DNA of 64,000 bases from Anastatus disparis (taxonomy: Eukaryota; Arthropoda; Insecta; Hymenoptera; Eupelmidae): the NCBI GenBank assembly GCA_017163975.1, contig JAFFSR010000009.1, positions 496,001 through 560,000 on the forward strand. Direction: 5' to 3'. Below are positions 41,084 to 54,513 of this stretch, piece after piece. Made by a program: the position numbers and the translations under genes. Positions within the stretch are counted from its first letter, which is position 1. The number at the start of each line of letters is the position of its first letter. The notes below the pieces were generated by a model that saw only the letters and a program-made list of their open reading frames with translations, was not told the DNA's origin and did no database searches.

Positions 41084-41241
41084 AAGAGAGAGAGAGAGAG
41101 AAAAAAAGATCGACCTTGACCTTGACGTTACTCTATCGGGGCCCGCATGTACAATTTGAAGCGTTTATTTTCGGCAATGTCACCTCATCGGGTCACGAAA
41201 ACATTACACGAGCGCTCTTCTTCTTTCTCTCTCTCTCTCTC
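41084..41241. repeat. GA tract and CT tract facing each other
   Basis: (GA)9 at 41084-41101 and (CT)9 at 41224-41241 are inverted relative to each other, 122 bp apart. Between them is sequence of about 45-50% GC (ACCTTGACCTTGACG, CGGGGCCCGCATG). An ATG-started frame of 157 codons crosses this area, but its composition follows the repeats and it resembles nothing known. Confidence 0.6.
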
Positions 41242-42014
41242 GCTTTTTTTCGCGTTGACGCGCTATACCGTTCAACGGCGTGTGTGCTTTAGTTGCTTTT
41301 GTATTAAGAAATGAAAAAAAAAATCGAGACCCAGGACGCGTTTCTTTGCTCGAAAAAGCTTTGTTTTATTATAATTTCCCAAAGGATTCTAAGAGTTTTA
41401 CTTCTTTTTTGTTCGGATTACTAAAAATTTTATTTTTGCTTACTTTTGTATTTGCAACTTTATTGAAATACAATTTGTAAAAAGCTTTATTTACTTTAAA
41501 ATTACATGGCTAACTTTTACTTGGAAATGAACATTATTAAAACAAATTTAAAGGCAAATTAAACTTAAATAATTCAACCTTTAACTCTTGAATCAAAGTT
41601 GCGATGAAAATTAAATTCTGAATTATAACACGTGTTGAATTTTAATCTATTTTTAAATATTGAACAGAAAAAAACACGTTGGTAGAAAAAAAATTGAAAC
41701 TTTTTAGCTCTCTCCGTAAAGTAAACATCTTGGTTTAAAAGTAATAAAAAGAAGATCATAAAAAAAAGCCGGCAAAGGCAAGAGAAAGAGAAAGATCAAG
41801 CAAGAAAAGAGTATAAAAGATTAGTTATGCAATCTTCTTAACAGGCGGACTATTTACCGTGGCCGTAAGTTAAAAAACTGACGCGACGTATATGTACGAG
41901 GCTCCTCTTTTGCTACATAAAGAGGAGCGGAGGAGGAAGCAGAAGAAGCAGAAGGGCGTGCTTGTATTCTATTATATACGTGAAAGTCCGTGCGTACCAA
42001 TTTTCACGGCGAAG

Positions 42015-42036
42015 GACGTACGTACGTACGTACGTC
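42015..42036. repeat. (ACGT)n perfect 22-bp palindrome
   Basis: GAC followed by tandem GTAC units and ending GTC is its own reverse complement. CpG occurs in every unit, which is unusual for AT-rich intron DNA. Confidence 0.9.
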
Positions 42037-42599
42037 GGTATATACTCGATCGGAACAATAACGCTTGTAATTGAGGCAATATAAAAGAGCTTCGTTGGGT
42101 GACGTTCTCTAAGCGCAAATTACTTTGACCTATGGGGCAATGTTCAATAGTGCGGAGAAAGGGAGAAAGAGAAAATAAAGTACATTATCATTTGAGAACT
42201 ATTCAATTCTTTTTAACAACTACTTTCACATTGTTATAATTGGAAAACAAGCCAATTGTAATGTCCGTTCTAAAGGTTATTTGTTTTTTTTATTTTTTAA
42301 TTAACATTCATAATGATTTTGCGATGTCGAAAATGGTAAAAAGAAATATTTTTCAAATGGTAATTAGGTGCGTTTACTTTCTAATAATTGTTATTTTTTT
42401 TCTTGTGTAAAAAATATCGCTTATAAATTTTTAATGATTAACCAGTTTCCTTTCTTGAGCCGAATGGTAATCAAAGTCTTTTGAAAAAATCAGAAATAAG
42501 ATCTTGAAAAAAAAATTAATAAAATACGATTCTTCTTAAAAAATTTTATATATTATTATAACTATACATATAAATAGTATACATGGATAGTTCTTTGTG

Positions 42600-43232
42600 A
42601 AACCAACGAACAATTTTTTTTAGTTTTTATTTTCGAAATTGGAAGATTATGTTCCAGAGCTCATTAATGATGCTAATGAATTTTTTTTCTGATTTTTTCA
42701 ACTATGGTTTACATGGGTTTAAAGTTATGCATAATCAAAGTTAACCATTTTAGCATACGAAATTTTTGGTCTTGGTCCAAATGGTCGAACTTTTTGTTAT
42801 AAGTATTAAACAGTCACCTTAATTATTTTTTAACAGTTATCTTTATTTTTAACGATAAATATAGCTTGAATTGCTATTCTGAGGGTTATGCAAATATTTT
42901 TTGTACTAAAAAAAAGTATTTTCATAAATTTTTTCGGTGTTGATACAAATGATCGAACTTTCAGATTTTAAGGAATAAATTGGACACATGCCAGTTCGCA
43001 TAAACTTATGTGACTTTTGAAATTTTTTTCATAAAAAAATTTAAAAAAAAAGTTAAATTTAAGTCAATAGTAAAAAAAATATAGGAAATAAGCAAAAAAT
43101 TCTAAAGTAGTCATCTTTAACTGTACATAACGTTAAAAGCGTTGACAAAATCTGAAAAAATTCACGAACATCAATAATGAGCTCTAGAATATTTTCCCAC
43201 ACTTTAAAAAAAAAGTAAAAATTTGTTAGTCG
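42600..43232. mobile_element. Inverted-repeat element with internal direct repeats
   Basis: The left arm (42600-42770) and the reverse complement of the right arm (43084-43232) align over about 150 bp with scattered differences. The best part is AGAGCTCATTAATGATG..CTGATTTTTTCAAC (42656-42702) against 43141-43186. Alignment continues inward through TTTAAAGTTATG against TTTTAACGTTATG. Between the arms, a direct repeat carries CAAATGGTCGAACTTT at 42778-42793 and CAAATGATCGAACTTT at 42946-42961, with diverged flanks that also match. No coding capacity is seen. It is probably an old non-autonomous DNA transposon or a rearranged composite; the family is not recognised. Confidence 0.55.
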
Positions 43233-45554
43233 AACCCAAACAGAAACCCCCATATACATATTTGTTTAAACTCCGTTTCAAGCCAATTAAGTAGCTATAT
43301 ATTGACGACAAAAAGAAAATAAAAATCTTTACGTATGTAATATCATAGTCTGATAAACAGCTTTAAAGCTAAAAATATTTTATTGCCAAATCTATATCCC
43401 CAAAAACCGGTTTTCTCCTTACACCACACTATATATACGAGCAACGAAACAACACAGGATAATAAAGGGTATATATATACACACGTCGAACGAAGAAAAA
43501 AAAATATATTACCAATATATATACGATTACGGATGAAAGAGGGACAAGATTATTATTATTCGAGTCCAATTGTATCCCCTGGCCTTCGAGTCTTTAAAGC
43601 GAAAACAAACTTCCTCTTCTTATCCTCTATATAATAAATAATTTTTATGTCTTTCTTTCTCTCTCTTCATTTTCTTTCTTTTTATATTCATCGTCTCGTC
43701 AAATACGAATCTCAGCGTGAACGAGATCCATTAATTCCAAAGAGCCTATATCTCGATTCAAGCAAATTGACAATACTTAAATCATATATTTTTTCATTTC
43801 ATCTCATCTATGAATTTATAGTGACACGTTTAAAATATTCTATTTATAGAACATAATGCGCGTATGTGATTGGACATGTATATCGATGAATCAACGCCGG
43901 TATTATTATCTAATCAAGCGAGTGCAAAAAAAAAAGAAAGAGACACACACACAGAGAACGCATTGGACTAACGGTTGCGTCACCCACATTAGTTCACGTG
44001 TACTTGGCGTCGTTTTTTTTAGCGAAAAACGTGCTAATACATTGAGCCGTTAGCTTTTCACGAGACTTATTTCTTTGACCTCTTTTACTTTTCTGACGAA
44101 TATGTTTTATGTGTGGAGAGTTTTTACTATATTTGAATCGAATCAAGTTTTTAAAACTCGTTACTTTTTTTGGAATCAATTAAAATCTCTACAGTCGTTA
44201 ACTTCGTTGAAATAACTAAACTGATAAGATTTTTATTTAAATTTTTTTATCTAAAAATTACATTTTATTAAGTGTATCTAATAAGTCAATGTGATTAATT
44301 TGATTAATAAATAACAGAATTATAAATCGAAGATAAATATTCAAATACATTTTTAATCTCAAAGTATTTTTAAATTTGTAAATACGACAAGTATTATTTT
44401 CATTTTTCGTTTGAGAAATAAAATTCTTGGAAAATCTCAACACGAGCAAATTAATTGATAGTCCAGAAGCTCGAAAAATTTTAATTTTGTAAACAAGATT
44501 TGAATAAAAATATAATTAAATACTTGTGAATTAAGAAAATTTGAAATTCTAAAGACGTTACGCAAATTCACCTTTTTTTTCTTCACGAGCAGAAATTTCG
44601 AAGCTTTTAGTCATACAATTCACAAGTGAAAAAGTAAATTTTGAATGAACTTCTACAGCGGGCACACACATATATGCCAGGCTATACACAACGATCATTT
44701 ATTTGATTATTATCAAAAGCCGCATGCCGGGCTCCTCTTATGCAATTTATTATGTACGAGACCGAGAGGCGATTAGTCAACGCTGCTGGTGCGCGCTTTT
44801 CTTAGAATCTCGTCAGATATTCCTCTTATTCAGCTGTGAGACTTTTAAAAAGCACTCCCCGAGGAGAATCAACGATTTCCTCATCATAATATGACATGTC
44901 GACTGTCTAATTATACTTTAAGCTTTGAATAATTTTAGTAATCAAGAAAACTGCAATTTTTTTTTTATTATGTAATATCAAAGAGTTTATGTTTTTATAA
45001 GCTACATTTCTTTTATTGCGAAACTTTTTTTTCCACAGAGTATACGAGATTTTATACTTTTCACGTATAATTAGCGTGTAGCGCGTGAAGCACTTAAAGT
45101 GGCATCAAAACTACTTTGCATACTAAGTCTTCGATTCTTGATCTGTATACGATTGTCGTGCTCGGGTGAAAAACTTCACGCTCTTCGAGAATCTAATTTC
45201 TAATCTTATTCAATTAATCTCTGAATGTAATTATATCCCATAAAACTAAAACGAATAAAGTCCGATACAAGAGAACGGGATAGATAATCCTCGCATGAAT
45301 GTAGTTTATCGGCCGAGTAAAGGCGAGCATTGTTTAACAATTAAATATTTTTTCAATCAAACATTTACATATTCCCCATTGATTACATTATATTCGAGTA
45401 ATCTTTAAAATTGTTTGTTTATCGTCGTCGTATTTATAATTTGCGTACATATTTTTCATAATAAATAAATCGTAATAAATGCATAAAAATAAGGCGATAA
45501 CGTTGCACGATTGATAAGAACAATAATAATCGAATAAACAACTGTCAAGCGTAG

Positions 45555-45556
<2 letters not shown>

Positions 45557-45596
<40 letters not shown>

Positions 45597-45609
45597 CCAT
45601 ATATATATC
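45557..45609. repeat. (AT)n interrupted by GGCATGCC, forming a 28-bp perfect palindrome
   Basis: An AT run of over 30 bp reaches GGCATGCC at 45591-45598 and resumes as AT for 10 bp. Positions 45581-45608 are a perfect palindrome centred in the GCATGC, so the locus can extrude a cruciform. It may be a microsatellite mutated symmetrically or a small inversion point. Confidence 0.9.
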
Positions 45610-48600
45610 GTAAAGCACAATTTTGCAATGAAAATAATTAAACATTATAATACAGTTATCGCAAAGCATACTAGATAAGAGTTACGTGTTTTTTTTTATT
45701 AATTCGCAAAAAAATATGCGCTAAAGATCTTACAGAGGCGAAAAAGAGTTATTTTTAAACGCTTTAATCGAATGAAAAAAAAATTCCACGAAACGGAAAG
45801 ATAAAAAATGAAAGAGAAGAGAGAAATATTAAATTTCTCGTGAATTTATTATTGGACGAGTTACACAATATTATTTCTTTTTGAAATTCAAATAAAGATC
45901 AAAAATGTCCCAAAGATTCCCGTGTATATACATAAAGTTTACTATATTTGCAAGGTGGATTTGCAGAAAAAAGAGAAATAATAGTCGATAAAGTCGACGA
46001 GAATGTTTTTCACTTAACACGAACTTGCGAACGATATATACACATGTGTATAAACATTATACGTATACGTATATGTGTAGAATAAAAAACGCATGACTCA
46101 CCAACTTACGATACGCCAGCTTTGCTCGCTCGCTAGACTTAGCATCGAGAATTGATGAAAAAAAAAAGAGAGAGAGAGAACAAGGAAAGAAAAAATAAAG
46201 GAGTTTTCAAGCGATACACACAGAGCGTAGTATTACTTCTCATAAACATAAACGCGAAGCTTTAGCAGAACAAACAAAGTATTTTATGAAATATGCAAAA
46301 TAGACCTTTGCCGATGCAAAAAAAAAAGAGCAAAGAGCTACAGTCCCCTTGGTATATAAGGCTCGTAAAAAGTCATGCACTGAGTGAATATAAGTCTTAC
46401 TTTCTATCATTTTATACGAATCTATATTGACATAAGTTATACGAAACATTGTAAGTAATATTCTCTTAGCTACAATGTCATTTTAATGTCTTTTGTAACT
46501 ATTTGAACTTTTCTTTACGAAGAATAAATTAAATAGATTAAAAAGTCATTGTAGATTTTAATCAAGCAAGTTGACTAGAGACTATATTTAAAATTAAATT
46601 AAATTAAATTGAATGAACAATGAATCCATTTAACGATAAAAGGAGACTAGGGTAACAAGAGAGAAAATAAATTCCTTGAAAAAGTGGCAATGGGTATATG
46701 CAGGATTTGTTACACGATTTTACTTACTTTAGTATGAGTAGTGTAAGAAACGTGAATTTCTTACTAAACTAGACATATCCGTCTGTCTTTTAAAGCACAT
46801 ATATACATAGCACACATATTCGTTTCTCTCTGTCAACTCTCTTTCCCATCTATTTTTAGTCTCGCTCGTTTTAAAACAAAGGAAAAATTATCATTCCGAA
46901 GTCTCTCTCTCTCTCTCCATTCTCTTTTTAACTACTAGAGACTTTTGTAATCGAAATTTAAATTCAATGGAACAAATTACCAAGAGTCCCCTTTTTCTTA
47001 AACTTTGTCTCAATGAAAAATTTTTTGACGAATAACCATATAGATATCTTTAAAAGAGAATTTAAGTCACGCAAGTATACATAATGTAAAGACACGCACT
47101 CAATTTTTTTCTAATTGTATGTTAATTCGACACTCGATCAACGATCCAGCGCATACATACAGCAGTATGGAGCAGTAGCGCACTGCTTGTTCTCTAATTA
47201 AATACACACAAGGCACCGTAAGTTAGCGATCTTAACTCGTAGCGTACATAGATCTTAACTCGGAATGTCTATATACACACACACATATACAATACACAAA
47301 AATTTAACAAGCGCTAAGATTTGTGTTAAAACACGCAAAGCTCGATGCCAAAGAAAGGAAAAAAAATAAGCAAACGGTAGAGAAGATACACGCCAAGCGT
47401 GTACTGATTCAATTTGCTGAGCACAGAAAAGAAAATAGAGCTAATTATGTTTCTTTGTAAGTTTGATTAAATTATTTTGCTAATATGTAGTTTATACTTA
47501 TAAACACGAGGATGAGCTTTATTTTTATTTCATATAAGTTGCATTATTTCAATTTCAAAATAATAAGTTAATAAATATAAAATAAATGATAAAAAGCAAT
47601 AAAAAAACTATTGTTATGCAGTTAAAGAACTAATATACCGAACGAGAGAAAAATTGAGATGTGACAAGCGACAAAACGTCAAATAAAGAAGGGCAAGGGG
47701 GGCAGGCAGCAACAAGCAAGATTGAAGCTTCTTGATTTTTCTGTATTGTAATCGTTGCTAGCATATACAGCCAAAGTAAGGTCTGCAGATGACAACGAGC
47801 TATTCACTCGTTGACTAGCAATTTAAAGAGCTTTACCCTCTTTACTTTGTGCCACATTGCTAAGATAAATTCCCCTCAGGAAAGCGAGATATAAGTTTTT
47901 TCTAAACAAGTATTACTTTAGGATGTGTCCATGGATTTATTTTTATTGCTCAAAAATTTGCTACAGATTTGCTATCAGGTGTATAGGAATAAATTTAACA
48001 AGATTAAAAAATTGAATTCTTTTAGTAATAAAGCATCATTATAATTTTCGAGAAAATTTTAAGAACAACTTTGAAAACTGAAGAACGAAATAAGAAGCTT
48101 TTTGAATTAGGCTTATTACGTCGCCTCAGTGAAGCGAGATTACAGACAAAGACGATTACTAAGAGCTAGTTTTTTGAAAGAAAAGTATATATATATATTG
48201 TAAAGATAGAAGCAAGGGACCTCACAGAAAGGCAAGAGCAGCCGACCGAGTTAAGGATTATATTTATAAATATTAGTATAAGGAACCTAGCTCGCACTGT
48301 TGTATTATATATAGCCTAGCATCTAGAAGGCAATCCTCTATATTACCCAACTCAAAGCAGCACAACTCGAAAACTGGACTTCAGGTATATGTTTACAACT
48401 TTCTACGCACACCCTTTCTGCATCTGAGCATTTCTATTTTCATTTTAATCGATTATAAATCTCGCTTTGGGCGGTTCTTAACGGATTAAAATTAAAAGAT
48501 TAAATTTTGAAAATTATTAAAAAATTTTTCTGGATTATTATGATGAAAATTCAGTTGATATACCGTACAAACAAGTCAATAAGTCAATATAAAAGACTGT

Positions 48601-51445
48601 TCTGAAATTGCTGGATGAATTTCTAAAGAATCTTAAAGTCAGTATTGATTAATTGTCTTAATGTCCCTTTTTACTTATAATTAAAGAGAAAGAATCTTGA
48701 AAATATTAATGTAATATATAGATAGAGGCGAATCAATAGAAATAAGAATTTATTAGTACAAGTTGGTTTTTCTATGTTCTAAGAACATTCATTTATCTGC
48801 GTCCGAGCTGTTTAAGTATAGCGTCGATCATTACTTTATTTCCAACTTGCAGCCTTTTCCAACTTACCCTTGAGACGTAATCCAATCCCTTAGAATAAGA
48901 AAAAATTTAAGGATATACTTTAGGATCATTGAAGCAACGAGAAATTTTATCTGGCGTTTACTTAAACTTTCTTCTTCTTTCTTTATTAGAGTAAAAAAAA
49001 ATCTCATTTGATTGATTGCCATTTTTTTGGGCAAGAATAAAAAGGGATTAAAGCTTATGAAAATGTATCGAGATATAAAACAAGCAATCGCAAAATGATG
49101 ATTGATTTTGATTGATTTTCATGATATTACATTATAATTATTCTATTTAAATATATCATTTATATTTATCATGTTTTTCGCGCAGTCAATATCGAGCAAG
49201 TAAATCAGGGGATCTCGCGAAGGAATACAATTAAAAATTATATAATTCAGATAAGAAGCTATGTAATAACAATGAGCTTATTTAACTTTAGATTAGATTA
49301 ATTATTTATCTACCCGAGTTTGGCATCTAAAATTGAGATAAAAGATATTTGCTTTGGAATATCATAAACGTGGATATAAATTAAGAATGTCAATAATTAT
49401 TGTTGAATATCATTTAATATTATTTCCAATTAATCAGATAATGTCTAATGAAGCGAAATACCGAAACATTCCAGAATTCTATTCTGGATTTAATTAAAAA
49501 TATAAAATTAGACTTTCCACGCTGGCTGGTTTTAAATGTCAAATTTATAAATTAAACAAATGCTTTTCATTCTTTTCAAATGAATTCATTAAAAAATGTA
49601 TGATTCATAAATTGGATTTTTATTTTGGGTAATAAATATTGTTATAAAACGTTTTATTACTTTTTTCCAAGAAAATAAACTTATATGTTATATAAAAATC
49701 CATTTTATTTTAGAATCGCCGAATATTTTTCTTGAAGATATATATACCGAAAGAATAACGTATACAATCGAGCGGTGCGTATAGGAATTGAACAGAAAGA
49801 CAGAGAGAATCGACAGTAAAAAGTTCATGAATGTTAATGACACGCAAATCGAAAAAAAAAGACGACGACTACGACGAGACGACGTGCGATCAGCGTAGAG
49901 TTACTACTATACCTTTCTCTTCATGTAAATTCTAACCGCATTAGCATAAATTTGACAAACAGTATACGTATAGTGCCTACGCCAGGCGATGCGAGTGTGT
50001 CGATCACGGAAACCCGTGCGAATAATACCAAATTTCCGTACAAATAAGATAAAACCGAACCTCTAGGTTAACGTGTGAAGGACACTCTAACAATATTATC
50101 AATTACATTTACATTTGGTCATTTAATTTTACGCTTTTTTTTACTTATTTTATTCTTACTTCAATGCTATATCAAATTTTTAAGGTTCGTATATTTTTTA
50201 TCTTAAATTTGAAATTTAAGCTTATCTTTTTTACAAAATTAAATTGAGTTATGCGTGTAATATGCGCATAATTTATCATTACTTTTGAAATACATGCGAG
50301 TGAAAAAGAAAAACAAAGTGTAACCTTTTAAAAAAATACATATTCACAATCTAAAAATAAGAATCATTATAAATTATTTATAAATCACAATTCGTTTAAA
50401 GCACCAAAATTTATTCGAATCAATCAAAAATTATTTTCAAAATACAAGTTTAATTCATCAATAAAAATATAAATAAATATAAAAGTAATAAACGTCTTAA
50501 AATTCTGGATTTATGATTAAAAAGCGAGTCTTCAGAAAGATGTAAGAAAAAAAATTCTAAAAAAGTTTGTTAAATAATAACATAACTATAAATATATCAA
50601 GATTATTTATTTACGTCGTAATAAGGAAAAAAAAGCTTAAAAAAAAAACTAAATGGAAGTATCAAAACAAAGAAAAAGTATAAGGGATTACACACGCAGC
50701 AGGAAGGAATCCTTAAAAAGATATTTCATACCATCATCTTTAAGAAGTCCTTGGACAGAATGGTAGAGGAGTATATACTCGCGCGCGGAGGGCTTGAGCG
50801 TGGGGGGAAGGGAGAGTAAGTTCAGGGTCAACCTTCAATCTCACCTCTTTCGATCGCAAAGCCATGCTTCTCCTTTATTATATATATATATATATGCCTT
50901 TTATTATTATTATATCACGCACTATTGCGCGACGTAATAATCCCCGTACATCCGTTGTTAAATAAAAACACGTGTCATGGTTAAAAATATTTTTATATAC
51001 ATAATTTATTATTTTTTTTTTTTTTTCAAATATCAAAATGTTGTCCATAGAAAGGATTTTTCTATCAAAATTACAAATTCTGTTAATACAATCGTGGAAT
51101 ATCGTATATTTTTAGGTTATCTTATAGACACATGATTTAAATATTATTGAATACATGGACTAAATTTAAAGTTTGTTCAATATTTTTTAACGCAATGGTC
51201 GTATAATTTTTTTCTATGTAAATTTTGTGAAATTTCATTATAATAATTAGGAAGAAACGTCGCTATAATTTTTATGCAGAATTTCATTGTAAATTTTCTA
51301 TGGAAAAATTCTCTCCCTGTCAAAAATTTCGTATTTTATTCTACTTTTAATACGAAGATTGGCATTCCGGTAAACTTATAAATACGTAAATCTCGAAAAA
51401 TACGTAAGTCGTTTCTTTTATCTGGATAAACGCTACACATATGCA

Positions 51446-51479
51446 TATATAAGCCCGCAGGCGAACTCGCTATTCATTT
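51446..51479 (+). promoter_or_regulatory. Candidate TATA + initiator core promoter
   Basis: TATATAAG starts at 51446, and TTCATTT, matching the insect initiator TCAKTY, has its A at 51476. That is 30 bp from the first T of the TATA box, the textbook spacing. The stretch between them is GC-rich (CCCGCAGGCGAACTCGC) in AT-rich surroundings. It points away from hdc's direction of transcription. No ORF follows, so any product would be non-coding. Chance matches are possible in 58 kb of AT-rich DNA. Confidence 0.35.
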
Positions 51480-54193
51480 CTCTTGATTCTTATTATCTAT
51501 ATACGTATGTATATATAAATTAAAGCGATATTTATGAAAATTGCAGGAACGATTTATCGCGCTCATTATAATCTCTGCCCGTCGTCGCTGAGCTACTACA
51601 CTACTGCTACTACTGGCGCTTTTAATTGGCGGTTATAAAAGCCCTTCAAATTATCGAAAGGATGCAACCGGTTTTTCGTTGCATTATACGCGTTTTTCCG
51701 TCGCTTTTATTTAATATCATATTATATACAAGAGAGCAAGAAGAAACATTTGTTGCATCGATGGACACAATATTACATGTATAACGAAGCGTAAGAGAGA
51801 CTGCTGCTCTTGTGCTTCATTTGACGCGTTTCGCTAAACAAAGCCGCAATTATGCGTATATCGAATCATCGATTTAATTTGTTTCGTAGACCCGCTTTAT
51901 ATTATCAATTAATCTGTTGCGTTTATGCGCGTAATCAAGGCCGGACTTTTGCAATTAGTCGACGCTCCTGGACTTGTAATGGGTAAACATAGTAAAGTTC
52001 GATAATTACGCTCGCAGGAGCGAACAACAATATTTTTCAGATTAATTTAATTTTGTTCATTTTCAAATTATTAACTTGACCGGTTATTTTTTCCAGTCAA
52101 TTAATTATGATTTTTTAACAATATTTTTAACGAATATGTAATCCTTTACAGGCTGTAATTGAAAATATTAAAATGACGCTTTAATAATATTTTTGGAATC
52201 ATTTATTGAAATATGTAAATACATGCAGTACCCGATTAATTTTTCTTATCAAATTTATAAGCTTATAAAATCTTTCAAGATAAATAACTAAATTGAGAAA
52301 ACAAAATTGTTATTAAAATTCGACTTGATTTGTGTATTTGTTCAATTAACAATTTATTCAATTAAACATTTGTCATCGCGAATGTTTGTCTTTTAGTATT
52401 TTAAATATCAATAAAGATTAATCAAAAACATCTGATCCGTTCAATTAAAGTCTTTTTCAAATTAATCATGCAGCGAATCTCAATAGCTTGAAAAATATGA
52501 TGTACGTTACAATGATAAAGGCAAGCAAAATGTTTTTGACCAGTTGAATGATATTATAAAAGATTTAACGTTTAATTTTAATCTTCGCAAGGCCAAGCAT
52601 AGTTTCTTCAAATATTTACAAACAAAATATTAAAAAAACAGCAAGATAAATTTTCATGGGTAAAGAGTGGTAGAAAAAATGAAAGATATCTTTAGTGCGA
52701 GAAGTAAGAACTAAGGTTAAGAAAGTCAAACAATCATGAAACTCGTTTGAGAGGAAAGATAACCATAATTTTATGAATGTAACTTTGAATTTTAAAAATA
52801 CTAAAATTTTTCTATAGAATATAATATGCTGAAAAAAGTTATTTTAAAATCATATTGAGGAATTTCGGTAAAAATAAATTCCGTTAATTTTTTTTTACAT
52901 TTTTCATATAACAAAACAAATTATTTGAATATTAAAAATAACGTCAGTTAATAATCGAATTTTTTAAAAATTCTTTTTTATATTTCGTTAATAAATTGTA
53001 TTCATTTTTTCATATTGTAAAAAATGCAGTGTTTTCTGATTTATAATTTTATTTTCTCGATCAGATTATTTTGGCAGCAATAATTTTTCTCGGAAAACAA
53101 AAGCCAAACACAAACTGATTACAAAGTCCTTGAAGGGAGCGTCATTATTTGGATGCAATTTATTTCCGAATTTAAAAGACGAAGGGTGCAAGCATCAACT
53201 AACAACGGAGTCTTAAAAATTGTGGCTTTACGAAAAAAAGGAAAAAAAAGAGGAATCTTTGACGGAGTAACGGCGCCGCTATGGCAACATCAAGTTCAAA
53301 AAGGAGGGTAAAAAGACAGCAGGAAGAATTTATAGGTCGCAATGCGCGTCGTCGTCTAGGTGGTAGTCGTCGTCGTCGTCGCCGCGACGTCTAGGGGAGA
53401 GAGCGCATATACACACACGGAAAAAGATATTTATCGTGAATCAGTTGAAGCAGAAAGTTCTCTATCTCTCTCTTCTCTTTTTGCTTTCTGCTACATTTCT
53501 CTCTATTATTTTGCTGACATAAACCAAGTTTTGCTCGAGTGTCGATGAATTTTCAAGCTCTCGTTTTTTAAATTTGAATTCCAATAAAAATTCGAGATAA
53601 ATAATTTCGAGGCAAAAATAATATGAGAGCATTATTTATTGATCATTATTTCAACGCTGTTTATCTGAAGTTTCAAAATACCGACGTATAGAAATGAAAA
53701 TAATAAAATGTTATTATTGATACATTTTTATAGATTAAATTAAAATTTGTAAGCTAAAAAAAGAATAAAAACGCAAATTTAAAAAACTAATTAAATAAAC
53801 AATTTGTTTTGTCGAAAGAAAAAAAAAACATTAAATTTTTAATCAATTCAAGATTGTAGATGTGTTTCTTATATTACAGCAATGACGTAAGAGGTTTTCC
53901 CGTGCAGTCTGATTTATACGACGCCGTCGTAACGTCGACAACTTTAAAATTACAGTGATGCTCTCGATTTCGCGACACGGCATCCGATGCGCTCACATAA
54001 GAAGAAAGGAGAAAGAATAAAAATAAAAAGGGGGAATAAAAGAAAAAGAGAGAAAAATAAAAGAAAAAAAAAAGCTATAGGCGAAGGATATAATGCAGGC
54101 ACGCAGGAATCGCGGTTTCTCGGAGAGCGCAGGAGCCCGAGACGACCTTGAAAGCGTTCTCTTGCTTGCACACGCCGGTTCCTCCTTTACTTT

Positions 54194-54226
54194 ACTGCTC
54201 TTGCTGCTGCTGCTGCTTTTGCTGCA
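54194..54226. repeat. (CTG)n trinucleotide repeat
   Basis: Five or six CTG units with neighbouring variants. It belongs to a 54090-54200 patch of higher GC. Similar GCT/CAG repeats occur near 490-512 and 10170-10187, none in a supported reading frame. Confidence 0.75.
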
Positions 54227-54491
54227 CATACGTATATATATATTATATATACATGTATATATATACGATGGCCCTGAGACTGCAATCGAGAAAGAAAAAG
54301 AGAGAAAGAGACACGATTAGTCGCAACCACGGTCAAGGTTACAAAACCTTTACTCTTTCTCTCCTCTCTTCGCTCTCTCCTCTTCTCTATATGCTCTTTT
54401 CTCAAGTGCAGTTTTTCTTTCTCTCTTTCTTCTCTCTTTTCGTCTCAAATTTCATCCTCTTCAATTATTTTTCTTTTTCTTATTTCTTTTC

Positions 54492-54513
54492 TTTTTTTTT
54501 TTTTTTTTTTTTT
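54492..54513. repeat. T22 homopolymer in a long pyrimidine tract
   Basis: A run of 22 T lies inside a region (54340-54720) dominated by pyrimidines on the plus strand. The long open frame at 54148-54831 exists only because such DNA lacks stop codons (Phe/Ser/Leu-rich) and is not a gene. Confidence 0.9.

Noticed and set aside
40819..41292. 157-codon plus-strand frame with an ATG
   Set aside because: Lys/Arg/Glu runs come from AAG/GA repeats and Ser/Leu runs from CT repeats; no recognisable domain.
45557..45609. microRNA precursor
   Set aside because: The hairpin is purely an AT repeat with no plausible mature sequence.
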